Assembly (NCBI GenBank): GCA_934277655.1
Contig: CAKQVC010000002.1
Location: 1-24,484, forward strand
Reading direction: 5' to 3'
Length of the DNA: 24,484 nt
DNA from: an uncultured Clostridia bacterium
GTDB taxonomy: Bacteria > Bacillota > Clostridia > Peptostreptococcales > Anaerovoracaceae
Under the pieces are notes generated by a model. That model made no database searches. It worked only from the letters and a program-made list of their open reading frames with translations, and was not told the DNA's origin. Positions 1 to 8,387 of this stretch are shown piece after piece (the stretch's first letter is position 1; each line of letters opens with the position of its first letter). Made by a program: the position numbers and the translations under genes.

Positions 1-650
1 GGATGCAGAAAGGCTTCAATCCTTTCTTTCTGATAAGCGTCCAGAAGCTTGTAAATGATAGGAATTGCAGCAAGACCTGCCAGCGCACATTGAAAATACA
101 GTTTGTAGTCTATGCCCGCGAAGAATACCATGAAGATCCACATGACGATGAATACCAGGGCACTCCCAAGGTCTTCTTTCAGAACAATAGCAATGATCGG
201 TGCAGCAACTAAAAATGCCTTAAATACGCCGGTAAAGCGGGTCAGTTCTTCACGGTGTTCGGACAAATATCCGGCCATGATCAGCACAAACAGAATTTTT
301 ACAAATTCGGAAGGCTGCAGGGTTGTTACACCCAGATTGATCCATGCACGAGATCCGTATTGTTCTTCACCCAGTCCCGGAATGTATACAGTCAAAAGCA
401 GGAGAATCGCTGCAATATACAGGAATTTTTCAAGACCGATAAAAAAGCGGTAATCAATTTTCTGCAAAAAAAGCAGAATCGCAAAGCCAAGTGCATAAGC
501 GATCGCTTGAACCAGAACCGGGCGGGCCAGTACCAGACCGTTATCGTAAACGGTACTTTCCAACATAAGCAGGCTGATGCAGCCGAGAAGACCGACGGCT
601 ATCAGTATATATTTGTCCACATTTTCCAATGGATTTAATATTTTGTTCAT
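1..650 (-). CDS. rodA: RodA/FtsW/SpoVE-family SEDS protein, 5' part (truncated by window edge)
   Basis: This is the N-terminal ~216 residues of a SEDS-family peptidoglycan polymerase, read on the minus strand and running off the left edge of the window. The protein begins MNKILNPLENVDKY and has several hydrophobic segments. It carries the family hallmarks: SRAWINLG followed by LQPSEFVKI, then KEDLGSALVFI, which corresponds to the conserved (Q)xDLG(T/S)AL motif. SEDS proteins are multi-pass membrane glycan polymerases that work with a class B PBP in elongation (RodA), division (FtsW) or spore cortex formation (SpoVE). The ATG at 650 is preceded by AGAAAGG on the minus strand at good spacing. 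The gene is divergent from rny. RodA is preferred over FtsW or SpoVE by general resemblance only; the missing C-terminus prevents a firm assignment. Confidence 0.85.
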   Translation of the reverse strand, partial: MNKILNPLENVDKYILIAVGLLGCISLLMLESTVYDNGLVLARPVLVQAIAYALGFAILLFLQKIDYRFFIGLEKFLYIAAILLLLTVYIPGLGEEQYGSRAWINLGVTTLQPSEFVKILFVLIMAGYLSEHREELTRFTGVFKAFLVAAPIIAIVLKEDLGSALVFIVMWIFMVFFAGIDYKLYFQCALAGLAAIPIIYKLLDAYQKERIEAFLH

Positions 651-668
651 TTCTTACCTTTCTCTATC

Positions 669-698
669 TTGACATTTTGTTGACTTAAACATTATAAT
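669..698 (+). promoter_or_regulatory. Candidate sigma-A promoter of rny
   Basis: TTGACA (669-674), an 18-nt spacer and a perfect TATAAT (693-698). The predicted start near 705 lies about 297 nt upstream of the rny ATG, which implies a long 5' leader. The spacer is one nucleotide longer than optimal, but both hexamers are perfect. Confidence 0.65.
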
Positions 699-720
699 AT
701 AGATTGTACGAATATATCAA
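691..720 (-). promoter_or_regulatory. Candidate sigma-A promoter of the rodA-like gene
   Basis: On the minus strand TTGATA (720-715) is followed after 18 nt by TATAAT (696-691), predicting a start near 684 and a leader of about 34 nt. The -10 hexamer overlaps the -10 hexamer of the divergent rny promoter within the palindrome ATTATAAT (691-698). Confidence 0.6.
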
Positions 721-855
721 GGTTTAATTATGTAATGCATTTTAATTTTTAGGAAAGTAAGTTCTGTGATGAAAATATGACAGAAATATGATTTCCGGTT
801 ACGAAAGGAATATGCGTGTGCAGCATATTACGATGTAATAAATTACGATGAATTT

Positions 856-947
856 CGGCACAGCTTTTGCCGGGATTATTTATTGCATAGGGAAAACCTG
901 CGACAGCAGGTTTTCCGAAGTGAAAACCCTTCGAAAGGGATTTTCGG
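856..947 (+). promoter_or_regulatory. Structured rny 5' leader with consecutive hairpins
   Basis: The 351-base gene-free stretch 651-1001 holds the two divergent promoters and this structured segment. Three hairpins can be read: a small one CGGCA/TGCCG (856-872); a perfect 11-bp stem GGAAAACCTGC/GCAGGTTTTCC with a 4-nt loop (891-916); and an imperfect one at 915-947 with AAAACCCTT pairing to AAGGG-A-TTTT around a CGA loop, closed by CCG/CGG. None is followed by a T-run, so they do not look like terminators. The last two share bases 915-916 and would stack or compete. A function in rny autoregulation is inference only. Confidence 0.5.
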
Positions 948-1001
948 TGAAATTGAGATGAAATGAAGTGAAAAGAAAATGAAGATGAAGGAGGTGCTGT
1001 A

Positions 1002-2546
1002 ATGAGTCCAATTGTAATAAATATTTTGATTGCAATCCTTGCACTTGCAGTGGGTGCGTTAATCGGATATATATACCGCAAAAATGTAGGCGAAAAAGCA
1101 ATAGGCAGTGCAGAACAGAAAGCAAAAAATCTGATTCTGGATGCAGAAAACAGATCCGAAAATTTGAAAAAAGAGGCAATCCTGGAGGCCAAGGAAGAAG
1201 CACACAGAGTGCGGAGTGAAGCCGAAAGAGATGCAAGAGAAAGAAGAAGTGAAATTCAGCGTTCCGAAAGACGTCTGATTCAGAAAGAAGAATCTTTAGA
1301 CAGAAAAATCGAGAACATTGAGAAAAAAGAAGAAAGCATTACAAGAACAGAACAATCCATCGTAAATAAGAAGAAAGATCTTGAAAACGTTATTGCAAAA
1401 CAGACAGAAGAACTGGAGAGAATTTCCGGATATACGGTGGATGAAGCAAAGTCGATCCTGCTGGCAAACACAGAAAAAGATGTCAGACATGAAGCATCTA
1501 TCATGATCAAAGAAATCGAGTCCAAAGCGAAGGAAGAAGCGGACAAGAAAGCAAAGTACATTATCACGGGAGCAATCCAGAGATGTGCGGCAGATCATGT
1601 AGCAGAAAGCACAGTGTCTGTGGTATCTCTGCCAAGTGATGAAATGAAGGGGCGCATCATCGGACGTGAAGGCAGGAATATCAGGGCAATCGAAACCTTG
1701 ACCGGTGTGGATCTTATCATCGACGATACGCCGGAAGCTGTTATTTTATCCGGATTTGACCCGATCAGAAGGGAAATTGCAAGAATTGCTCTCGAAAAGC
1801 TGATTGTTGATGGTCGTATCCATCCGGCAAGAATTGAAGAAATGGTGGAAAAGGCGACAAAAGAAGTAAATGCCATCATTAAAGAAGAGGGCGAACAGGC
1901 AACATTCGAAGTTGGCATTCACAACCTGCATCCGGAGCTTGTCAAGATCCTCGGTCGTCTGAAATACAGAACATCCTACGGGCAGAATGTACTAAAACAT
2001 TCGATCGAAGTTGCACATCTGGCAGGTCTGATGGCAGGAGAACTGGGACTGGATGTAAAACTTGCCAAGAGAGCCGGTCTGCTTCATGATATCGGTAAGG
2101 CTCTTGACCATGAATTTGAGGGTACGCATGTAGACATCGGTATTGAAATCCTGAGAAGATATAAAGAATCCGAAGCGGTTATCAATGGTATGGCAGCGCA
2201 TCATGGCGACTATGAACCGAAGAGCATGGAAGCAGTTCTGATTGCTGCCGCAGATGCACTTTCGGCAGCAAGACCTGGTGCAAGAAGAGAAACTCTGGAC
2301 GCATATATTAAGAGACTGGAAAAACTCGAAGAAATTGCCAATACCACTCCGGGCGTTGAAAAGTCCTTTGCGATCCAGGCTGGACGTGAAATTCGTATCA
2401 TCGCCAAACCGGAAGAGGTTAACGATGAAGAAATTGTATTTCTGGCAAGAGAAATTTCCAAGAAAATTGAATCTGAGCTGGAATATCCAGGGCAGATCAA
2501 GGTCAATGTTGTCAGAGAAACAAGAGCCATTGACTATGCGAAGTAA
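1002..2546 (+). CDS. rny: Ribonuclease Y
   Basis: RNase Y is the membrane-anchored endoribonuclease that initiates bulk mRNA decay and processing in many Bacillota. The 514-residue product has the standard architecture: an N-terminal transmembrane helix (residues ~4-25), a long charged coiled coil rich in E/K/R (~30-200), a KH RNA-binding domain with [12 protein letters not shown] (from residue ~217), and an HD metal-dependent hydrolase domain with His333 (KHSIEVAH) and the HD pair His362-Asp363 in [12 protein letters not shown]. Length matches the family norm of ~520. The ATG at 1002 has an AAGGAGGT ribosome binding site at 988-995. It is divergent from the rodA-like gene and followed by a MATE gene on the same strand. 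No defect is visible. Confidence 0.97.
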   Translation: MSPIVINILIAILALAVGALIGYIYRKNVGEKAIGSAEQKAKNLILDAENRSENLKKEAILEAKEEAHRVRSEAERDARERRSEIQRSERRLIQKEESLDRKIENIEKKEESITRTEQSIVNKKKDLENVIAKQTEELERISGYTVDEAKSILLANTEKDVRHEASIMIKEIESKAKEEADKKAKYIITGAIQRCAADHVAESTVSVVSLPSDEMKGRIIGREGRNIRAIETLTGVDLIIDDTPEAVILSGFDPIRREIARIALEKLIVDGRIHPARIEEMVEKATKEVNAIIKEEGEQATFEVGIHNLHPELVKILGRLKYRTSYGQNVLKHSIEVAHLAGLMAGELGLDVKLAKRAGLLHDIGKALDHEFEGTHVDIGIEILRRYKESEAVINGMAAHHGDYEPKSMEAVLIAAADALSAARPGARRETLDAYIKRLEKLEEIANTTPGVEKSFAIQAGREIRIIAKPEEVNDEEIVFLAREISKKIESELEYPGQIKVNVVRETRAIDYAK

Positions 2547-2603
2547 AGAAAGCGTGTTTTCATTTCCTGCGTGAAACGAGATCAGAAGCAGAAGAAGTAA
2601 AAA

Positions 2604-2640
2604 ACAAAACTGGAGGCGGAAGTAACTGCCTCCATTTGTT
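2604..2640 (+). terminator. Possible weak terminator or hairpin after rny
   Basis: GGAGGC (2612-2617) pairs with GCCTCC (2628-2633) around a 10-nt loop, flanked by A-rich sequence on the left and ATTTGTT on the right that extends the pairing by a few base pairs. The T-tract is poor, so termination may be partial. Confidence 0.4.
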
Positions 2641-2683
2641 GCGTATATGTGTATATAAGAAAAGTAGAAAGGAAGGGGAAAAG

Positions 2684-4093
2684 GTGACAGACAGATATAC
2701 TTTAAGAGAAGTAAACAGCCAGTTCTATCGGAAACTTGCAGCAGTCGGCATTCCGATGATCATTCAGCAGGTCATTGCGGTAACACTGAATCTGGCAGAT
2801 ACTATCATGGTTGGAAAAGTAGGGGAAAATGCGCTGGCTGCTGTAGGTGCGGCGAATCAGATATACTTTATCTTCGGAGTTGTTCTGTTTGGTGTTTTCA
2901 GCGGAGCAGCCGTTTATGCAGTTCAGTTCTGGGGAATCCGTGATCTGGCAAGCCTGCGAAAGATCATCGGAATTGATTTTACCATCTGTATTGCATTGTC
3001 GCTGCCCACTATTTTGTTCGTTTACCTGATGACACCGGATTTAATCCAGCTGTTTGCAGGTGACAGTGAAGTTATACAGCTGGGAACAGAATATCTGCGT
3101 ATCGCCTGCTTCTCCTATATTTTCGCAGGATTGACGTTTGTTGTTTCCTATAATTCCAGAGCTATTCAGGATGTAAAGATACCGACGATCATCAACGGAT
3201 GTGCAATTTTGACCAATATCATCTTTAACTGGCTGCTGATTTACGGCAAATGCGGATTCCCGCAGATGGGAGTCAAAGGTGCAGCAATTGCAACACTGAT
3301 TGCCAGGATCTGCGAATGCATTGCCATGTATCTGTCTGTTTATTTACGCAACGAGTATCCGCTGAAAGCAAAGTTCAGTGAACTTTTTTCTTATTCCCGC
3401 GAGCTTTTTATGAGAGTTATGAAAACGGCGATACCGGTTATCATAACCGAAGGGCTGTGGGCAGTATCGGTAGCCTGCATCTTTGCGGCATACGGTAAGA
3501 TCAGTGCATCTGCGTTTGCGGTTTCGCAGGTTGCAGTAACAGTTACAGACTTTTTCCAGACAGTATATTTCGGACTGGGAAATGCATCCGCCGTGCTTCT
3601 GGGCGAAGTGCTTGGTCAGGGAAAGAAAAAACTGACTTATCAGTACAGCAGAAATATATTAAAAGTTACCTGGGGGCTAAATGTCATCATGACGGCAGCG
3701 ATCGTACTGCTCCGGACACCGATCGCATCAATTTATAATTTTAATCCGGAGACCACATCTATGCTGATGAAAGCACTTCTCATCTATGCAGTGGCATTGA
3801 CACCGAAGATGCTTTCCTACATGATGATATGTGCAATTTTCAGACCGGGTGGCGATACCCTATTCTGCATGTATGTAGATGTGGCATGCAATATGGGTCT
3901 GCAGGTTCCGCTGGCATATATCAGTGTACTTGTTTTCAATCTGCCGCTTCATTGGGCGATGGCAGTCGTTGCAACCGCAGATTTCTTAAAAATTATCATT
4001 TGCTACTACCGATATTTCAGCAAAAAATGGATGAATGTCTTTACAGGAAAGAATGGACAGGAAGAAGAGGGAGAATATGCAGGTTTATCTTGA
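2684..4093 (+). CDS. MATE-family multidrug/cation efflux protein
   Basis: A 469-residue membrane protein of the multidrug and toxic compound extrusion family, which uses a Na+ or H+ gradient to export cationic drugs or metabolites. The N-terminal region (AVGIPMIIQQVIAVTLNLAD, then TIMVGKVGENALAAVGAANQ) is the conserved MatE signature, and roughly 12 hydrophobic segments follow. The chosen start is GTG at 2684, preceded by AAGGAAGGGG at good spacing. An in-frame TTG at 2636 would add a short basic stretch (LRICVYKKSRKEGEK) and sits in the arm of a hairpin, so it was not used. The 3' end overlaps the cysteine desulfurase start by 17 nt, suggesting translational coupling. The substrate cannot be deduced. 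Confidence 0.9.
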   Translation: MTDRYTLREVNSQFYRKLAAVGIPMIIQQVIAVTLNLADTIMVGKVGENALAAVGAANQIYFIFGVVLFGVFSGAAVYAVQFWGIRDLASLRKIIGIDFTICIALSLPTILFVYLMTPDLIQLFAGDSEVIQLGTEYLRIACFSYIFAGLTFVVSYNSRAIQDVKIPTIINGCAILTNIIFNWLLIYGKCGFPQMGVKGAAIATLIARICECIAMYLSVYLRNEYPLKAKFSELFSYSRELFMRVMKTAIPVIITEGLWAVSVACIFAAYGKISASAFAVSQVAVTVTDFFQTVYFGLGNASAVLLGEVLGQGKKKLTYQYSRNILKVTWGLNVIMTAAIVLLRTPIASIYNFNPETTSMLMKALLIYAVALTPKMLSYMMICAIFRPGGDTLFCMYVDVACNMGLQVPLAYISVLVFNLPLHWAMAVVATADFLKIIICYYRYFSKKWMNVFTGKNGQEEEGEYAGLS

Positions 4094-5261
4094 TAACAGT
4101 GCAACAACGAAACAATATGAAGAAGTGACGCAGACGATGATGCGCGTTATGGAGGACAACTTCGGCAACCCATCTTCCCTTCACAGCCTTGGTCTCAAAG
4201 CTGAAAAGGAAGTCAGGGAAGCAAGAAAGAATGTAGCGGCAGCTTTAGGAGCTGCAGAAGAAGAAATTTTCTTTACTTCTTGTGGTACTGAGTCCGATAA
4301 TACCGTCTTGATGGGAGCAGCACAGGCAAAAAAACGTACAGGAAAGCGGATTATCACAACAGCAGTCGAGCATCCGGCTATTTTAGAACCGGCAAGGAAG
4401 TTGGAGTCCATGGGATATGAAGTTATCTATCTGAATGTTGACGATAAGTGTCATCTGAATCTGGATGCTTTAAAAGAGGCGGTTAATGACGATACAATCT
4501 TGATTTCGGTTATGGGTGTTAATAATGAGACCGGAACCATCATGCCGATTCCGGAAATCGCCGCGTGGAAAGAAGAATATAACCGCACACACGGAACGGA
4601 TATATGGCTTCACAGTGATATTGTACAGGCCTTCGGGAAGATTCCCCTCAGCCTGCAGGGCAATTACAGAGGGGTGGATTTTCTTTCGGTAAGTGCACAT
4701 AAAATACATGGGCCGAAGGGAATGGGCGCTCTTTATATAAAAAAAGGAAAGAATCTTCCGGCATTTTTGCTGGGAGGAGGACAGGAAAGGCATATGCGTT
4801 CCGGTACGGAGAATACGCCGGGAATCGCAGGCTTCGGCACAGCAGCACGACTGGCATCAGAAGATTTTGCGGCAAGACAGGAGACCATGTCGAAAGCAAG
4901 AAGTTTTTTACTGGATGGTATCCGCAGTGAAATCAAAGACATCCGGATCAACAGTCTGGAAGATGAAACAGCTTGCCCTTCTGTTTTAAATGTGTCCTTC
5001 TTCGGTACACGGGGAGAGGTTATCCTCCATACATTGGAACAGGACGGGATTTTCGTATCGACAGGATCAGCCTGCTCGTCCAATCATGCATCATCGAAAG
5101 GATCTCATGTGCTGAATGCGATGGGATTGAAACCAAAAGAAATTGAGGGAGCGATACGTTTCAGCTTCAGCCAGTTCAACACACAGGAAGAAATGGAATA
5201 TGTGCTGGAAAAAGTTAAAACTGCAGTGCAGCGATTTCGCAGACTGGGAAGCTTCCGTTAA
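4077..5261 (+). CDS. Cysteine desulfurase (NifS/IscS-like, ThiI partner)
   Basis: A PLP-dependent enzyme that removes sulfur from L-cysteine as an enzyme persulfide. The 394-residue product begins MQVYLDNSATT, the canonical N-terminus of the family, and has TAVEHPAI, GVNNETGT, the PLP lysine Lys209 in SAHKIHGPKG, the RSGTEN motif and the catalytic Cys333 in STGSACSS. The start at ATG 4077 follows AAGAGGGAGA and lies inside the end of the MATE gene; an upstream in-frame ATG at 4035 would add a non-conserved 14-residue tail. The next gene on the same strand is thiI. In Bacillota, a dedicated desulfurase next to ThiI commonly supplies sulfur for 4-thiouridine in tRNA, so this is the likely role here rather than general Fe-S assembly. 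Confidence 0.93.
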   Translation: MQVYLDNSATTKQYEEVTQTMMRVMEDNFGNPSSLHSLGLKAEKEVREARKNVAAALGAAEEEIFFTSCGTESDNTVLMGAAQAKKRTGKRIITTAVEHPAILEPARKLESMGYEVIYLNVDDKCHLNLDALKEAVNDDTILISVMGVNNETGTIMPIPEIAAWKEEYNRTHGTDIWLHSDIVQAFGKIPLSLQGNYRGVDFLSVSAHKIHGPKGMGALYIKKGKNLPAFLLGGGQERHMRSGTENTPGIAGFGTAARLASEDFAARQETMSKARSFLLDGIRSEIKDIRINSLEDETACPSVLNVSFFGTRGEVILHTLEQDGIFVSTGSACSSNHASSKGSHVLNAMGLKPKEIEGAIRFSFSQFNTQEEMEYVLEKVKTAVQRFRRLGSFR

Positions 5262-5304
5262 TTTTATCATATAGAAAACAACGACAAAAGTGTCTTGGCA
5301 GTGC

Positions 5305-5320
5305 CACTCATTCATGAGTG
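5305..5320. repeat. Short perfect inverted repeat in the desulfurase-thiI gap
   Basis: CACTCA-TTCA-TGAGTG forms a 6-bp stem with a 4-nt loop. It lies in the 171-nt gap between the desulfurase and thiI. No T-run follows, so it is not a terminator. It could be an operator, a processing hairpin or chance. Confidence 0.35.
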
Positions 5321-5432
5321 ATATGTATGTATGAAAATCCTTGATTCCATTCAACATACTGTTGTCTTGAATACAGGAAAATCGGGAAGAGTAAAAGAAA
5401 ATGCTCAACAGAAAGGAACAGAAGAGAAAGCT

Positions 5433-6617
5433 ATGAATGAAAAGAATATTCTCATCGTCAGATGCGGCGAAGTGGCGCTTAAAGGCATGAACAAGCCGTA
5501 TTTCGAACGGATGCTGGTAGATAGGATTAAAAATAATCTGAAAAGTTTTCAGGGTGTTGATGTAAAAAGAAGTGAAGGGCTGATTTTTGTCAGAGCAGAT
5601 AAGGAACTTGACATTGATGCCATTATCAAGGAAATTTCTAAAGTTTTTGGCGTTGCATCCATTAGCAAAGCAGTGGAAGCACCGTCGGATATGGATGCTA
5701 TCGGCGAAGAAGCCGTAAAATATATGTTGGATTTGATCGAAAAGAGAGGCATCCATACGTTTAAGGTTGAGGGCAAGCGTGCAGATAAAACTTTCCCGGT
5801 AAAATCACCGGAGATCGGAAGAATCATCGGAGCGAAGGTGCTGATCGGATGTAAGGTTCTGAAAGTCGATGTTCATAATCCGGATGTACTGCTTCATGTA
5901 GATGTGCGTCATGATCGATCATATATTTATGAAGGGAAGATCCCGGGATTCGGAGGACTTCCGCTGGGAACAAACGGAAAAGGTCTGACGTTGCTCTCCG
6001 GTGGCATTGACAGTCCGGTAGCAACGTGGATGATGGCAAAGCGTGGAATGCTGATCGAAGCTGTGCACTTCCATTCTTATCCATACACGAGCCAGCGTGC
6101 GCAGGAAAAAGTAGAAGATCTTGCAAGGATTGTATCGACATATTGCGGAAGATTCAAGATGCATGTGATCAACCTGCTGCCGATCCAGGAAGCTATCGTA
6201 ACGAATTGTCCGGAAGAGGAAACAACGATCCTGGTGCGCCGCTTCATGATGCGTATTGCAGAAAGAATCGCAAAAGACACAGGCTGTATGATGCTGATTA
6301 CGGGAGAAAATCTGGGACAGGTTGCAAGCCAGACAGCAGAAGCGCTGGTTGTGACGGATGCCAGTGTGGATCTGCCTGTTATGCGTCCACTCATCGCAAT
6401 GGATAAAGTGGATATTATGGCAAAGGCAGAGGAAATCGGTACGTTTGAAACATCCATCCAGCCGTATGAAGACTGCTGCACAGTGTTCCTTCCGAAACAT
6501 CCGACAACCAAGCCGAAACTGGAACGGATCTTGGAATCGGAAAGGAAGCTAGACGTAGAGGCATTGATCGAAGCAGCTGTCCAATCACAGGAAATCGTAA
6601 ATATCATGCCACAGTAA
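5433..6617 (+). CDS. thiI: tRNA 4-thiouridine synthase ThiI (short form, no rhodanese domain)
   Basis: ThiI adenylates U8 of tRNA and replaces its oxygen with sulfur to make 4-thiouridine; in some bacteria it also feeds sulfur to thiazole synthesis. The 394-residue protein begins NILIVRCGEVALKGMNK (ferredoxin-like N-domain), continues with a THUMP domain (~60-165), then the PP-loop ATPase motif SGGIDS at 189-194. The conserved YEDCCTVFLPKHP lies near the C-terminus with Cys348 and Cys349. It ends there, so the C-terminal rhodanese domain of E. coli ThiI (482 residues) is absent, as in Bacillus-type ThiI. That requires direct persulfide delivery from a partner, consistent with the adjacent desulfurase. 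ATG 5433 is chosen because homology begins there; an in-frame ATG at 5331 would add 34 non-conserved residues and has no visible ribosome binding site. Confidence 0.94.
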   Translation: MNEKNILIVRCGEVALKGMNKPYFERMLVDRIKNNLKSFQGVDVKRSEGLIFVRADKELDIDAIIKEISKVFGVASISKAVEAPSDMDAIGEEAVKYMLDLIEKRGIHTFKVEGKRADKTFPVKSPEIGRIIGAKVLIGCKVLKVDVHNPDVLLHVDVRHDRSYIYEGKIPGFGGLPLGTNGKGLTLLSGGIDSPVATWMMAKRGMLIEAVHFHSYPYTSQRAQEKVEDLARIVSTYCGRFKMHVINLLPIQEAIVTNCPEEETTILVRRFMMRIAERIAKDTGCMMLITGENLGQVASQTAEALVVTDASVDLPVMRPLIAMDKVDIMAKAEEIGTFETSIQPYEDCCTVFLPKHPTTKPKLERILESERKLDVEALIEAAVQSQEIVNIMPQ

Positions 6618-6673
6618 GAACATAAAAATGATGAAGAAGGGTCCTGTCTTCAGCAAACGGCAGAAACGAATAC

Positions 6674-6691
6674 TTAAATTTCTTTTAAATT
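6674..6691 (+). promoter_or_regulatory. Candidate response-regulator direct repeat upstream of the MBOAT gene (weak version)
   Basis: TTAAATT at 6674 and again at 6685, an exact 11-nt period with a 4-nt spacer. It is similar in layout to the TTAAGAA pairs upstream of the response regulator and yfhO, but differs at two of the seven positions. The assignment to the same regulator is inference. Confidence 0.35.
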
Positions 6692-6724
6692 TTTGCAAAA
6701 TACTACTATAAAATATGTCGAAAC

Positions 6725-6733
6725 TGTGATAAT
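6725..6733 (+). promoter_or_regulatory. Possible extended -10 promoter for the MBOAT-SGNH pair
   Basis: TG-T-GATAAT forms an extended -10 element in the 232-nt gap after thiI. No convincing -35 hexamer lies 17 nt upstream. The leader to the MBOAT ATG would be about 110 nt. Confidence 0.3.
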
Positions 6734-6849
6734 ATGAATAGGCAAAATCCACTGTGTCGAGAGGGAAAAGTTGGATTTACACAGGGGATGAAAAAAAGAA
6801 TGATTATAAGCAGGTGAAGAAAGGAAATTTCAGGGGTATAATTTGAGAA

Positions 6850-8262
6850 ATGGTATTTAGCAGTTTACAATTTATTTTTCTGTTTCTGCCAATTTTTCTG
6901 GCAGTCTATTTTATAATATCCAGCGAATGGAAAAACGCCTGGATCTTTGCGGCGAGCATGGTATTTTATGGTGTGGGTACGATTGCGAAACCACAGTATA
7001 TCTTATTGCTTTTTTTGTCCGTCATTGTTAATTTTCTAATCGGGAAGATTCTGTCCGCACGACATGGAAAAAAACATAAAATTATTTTTTTAATCGGAAT
7101 CCTGTATAATCTGGCATGGCTCTGCATGTTCAAATACTCGGATTTTATCATTGAAAACATAGCAGCTTTTGCAAAAATGCAGGGAAGTACGAACCTGCCT
7201 CAGCCGTGGAATCTCATAATGCCGCTGGGGATCAGTTTCTATACGTTTAAGAACATCTCCTATCTGGCAGATGTGTATCAGAAGAAAATTGAAGCGGAAA
7301 CATCGTTTGTCAACTATGGTGTGTATTTAACCATGTTCCCGCAGCTGATTTCCGGACCGATCGAGAGATACAGCCAGATGCAGGAAAGGCTGACGCATCG
7401 GCATATATCGTTTGCGGGATTGGATGCAGGACTGAAGCAGTTTACCATCGGACTTGGAATGAAAATGCTCCTTGCAGACCGCATCGGCAGCTGCTGGACG
7501 GATATTCAGACCATTGGATTTGACAGCATTTCAGCACCGGTTGCCTGGATGGGGATCTTTGCTTACAGTTTCCAACTGTATTTTGACTTTTATGGCTATA
7601 CGCTGATGGCGACAGGAATCGGAACGATGATGGGATTTGAGACACCAGATAACTTTAGCCATCCATATGAATCACTATCTATGACCGAGTTCTGGCGAAG
7701 GTGGCATATGACGCTGGGAAGCTGGTTCCGCGATTATGTCTACATCCCGTTGGGAGGAAACAGGAAAGCAGTTCCAAGGGTCTATCTGAATCTGTTTATC
7801 GTGTGGCTTCTGACCGGGATCTGGCATGGCGCCGGATGGAACTTTATCCTGTGGGGTGTGTTTCTGTTTGCAGTTATCGCAGTTGAAAAGGCAGGACTGA
7901 AAAAGAAACTGGATGCTCGGCCGGTATTGGGACATCTGTACATGCTCTTTTTGATCCCGCTGAGCTGGATGATCTTCGCCATTACCGATATTGGACAACT
8001 AGGAGTCTATGTTACCCGGTTGGTGGACGTTCTGGGAACTGGAAGTGATACAGTCTATGCAGGCGACTTCGCAAAATTTACAGGTACGTATGGGATACTG
8101 ATGCTGGTCTGCCTGATTTTCTGCACATCACTGCCGAAGCGGATCTTCAGCAGGGTGCAGGACACACTTCTGGGATCGGTGGTTCTGTTCTTCCTGTTCT
8201 GGGCATCCGTATATCTTATATATCTGGGACTGAGCGATCCGTTTATGTATTTTAGATTTTAG
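6850..8262 (+). CDS. MBOAT-family O-acyltransferase (AlgI/PatA/DltB-like)
   Basis: A 470-residue polytopic membrane protein of the membrane-bound O-acyltransferase family. It moves acyl groups, usually acetyl from a cytoplasmic donor, across the membrane for attachment to cell-surface polymers. It opens with MVFSSLQFIFLFLPIFL, typical of AlgI/PatA proteins, and contains FPQLISGPIERY, FWRRWHMTLGSWFRDYVYIP with His286, and the conserved catalytic His326 in GIWHGAGWNFILWG. The length is typical of AlgI. It is followed after ~125 nt by a membrane-anchored SGNH protein, the usual partner that completes transfer outside the cell (compare AlgI/AlgJ-X, PatA/PatB, DltB/DltD). The acceptor (peptidoglycan, teichoic acid or another glycan) is not determined. 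The ribosome binding site is weak (AGGGGTATAATTTGAGAA before the ATG). Confidence 0.9.
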   Translation: MVFSSLQFIFLFLPIFLAVYFIISSEWKNAWIFAASMVFYGVGTIAKPQYILLLFLSVIVNFLIGKILSARHGKKHKIIFLIGILYNLAWLCMFKYSDFIIENIAAFAKMQGSTNLPQPWNLIMPLGISFYTFKNISYLADVYQKKIEAETSFVNYGVYLTMFPQLISGPIERYSQMQERLTHRHISFAGLDAGLKQFTIGLGMKMLLADRIGSCWTDIQTIGFDSISAPVAWMGIFAYSFQLYFDFYGYTLMATGIGTMMGFETPDNFSHPYESLSMTEFWRRWHMTLGSWFRDYVYIPLGGNRKAVPRVYLNLFIVWLLTGIWHGAGWNFILWGVFLFAVIAVEKAGLKKKLDARPVLGHLYMLFLIPLSWMIFAITDIGQLGVYVTRLVDVLGTGSDTVYAGDFAKFTGTYGILMLVCLIFCTSLPKRIFSRVQDTLLGSVVLFFLFWASVYLIYLGLSDPFMYFRF

Positions 8263-8387
8263 CAGGCAATGCCATGGACGGAGAAGCAAAATCTATTTTA
8301 TCGAAGAGAATACCAAATTATCAGAGAAAATACCGAAAAGAAGGATGGAAACAAGAATTTTAATAATTGGTTACAAGAGGGGATAAA

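Noticed and set aside
5331..5432. 34-residue N-terminal extension of ThiI from ATG 5331
   Set aside because: No ribosome binding site precedes it, the residues do not match ThiI, and homology begins at the ATG at 5433.
5091..5756. 221-residue open frame on the minus strand
   Set aside because: It lies opposite the end of the desulfurase and the start of thiI, both clearly real, and its product is Phe/Cys/His-rich with no recognisable motif.
5919..6607. Overlapping long minus-strand frames opposite thiI
   Set aside because: Two frames cover the same conserved thiI segment; neither shows protein motifs.
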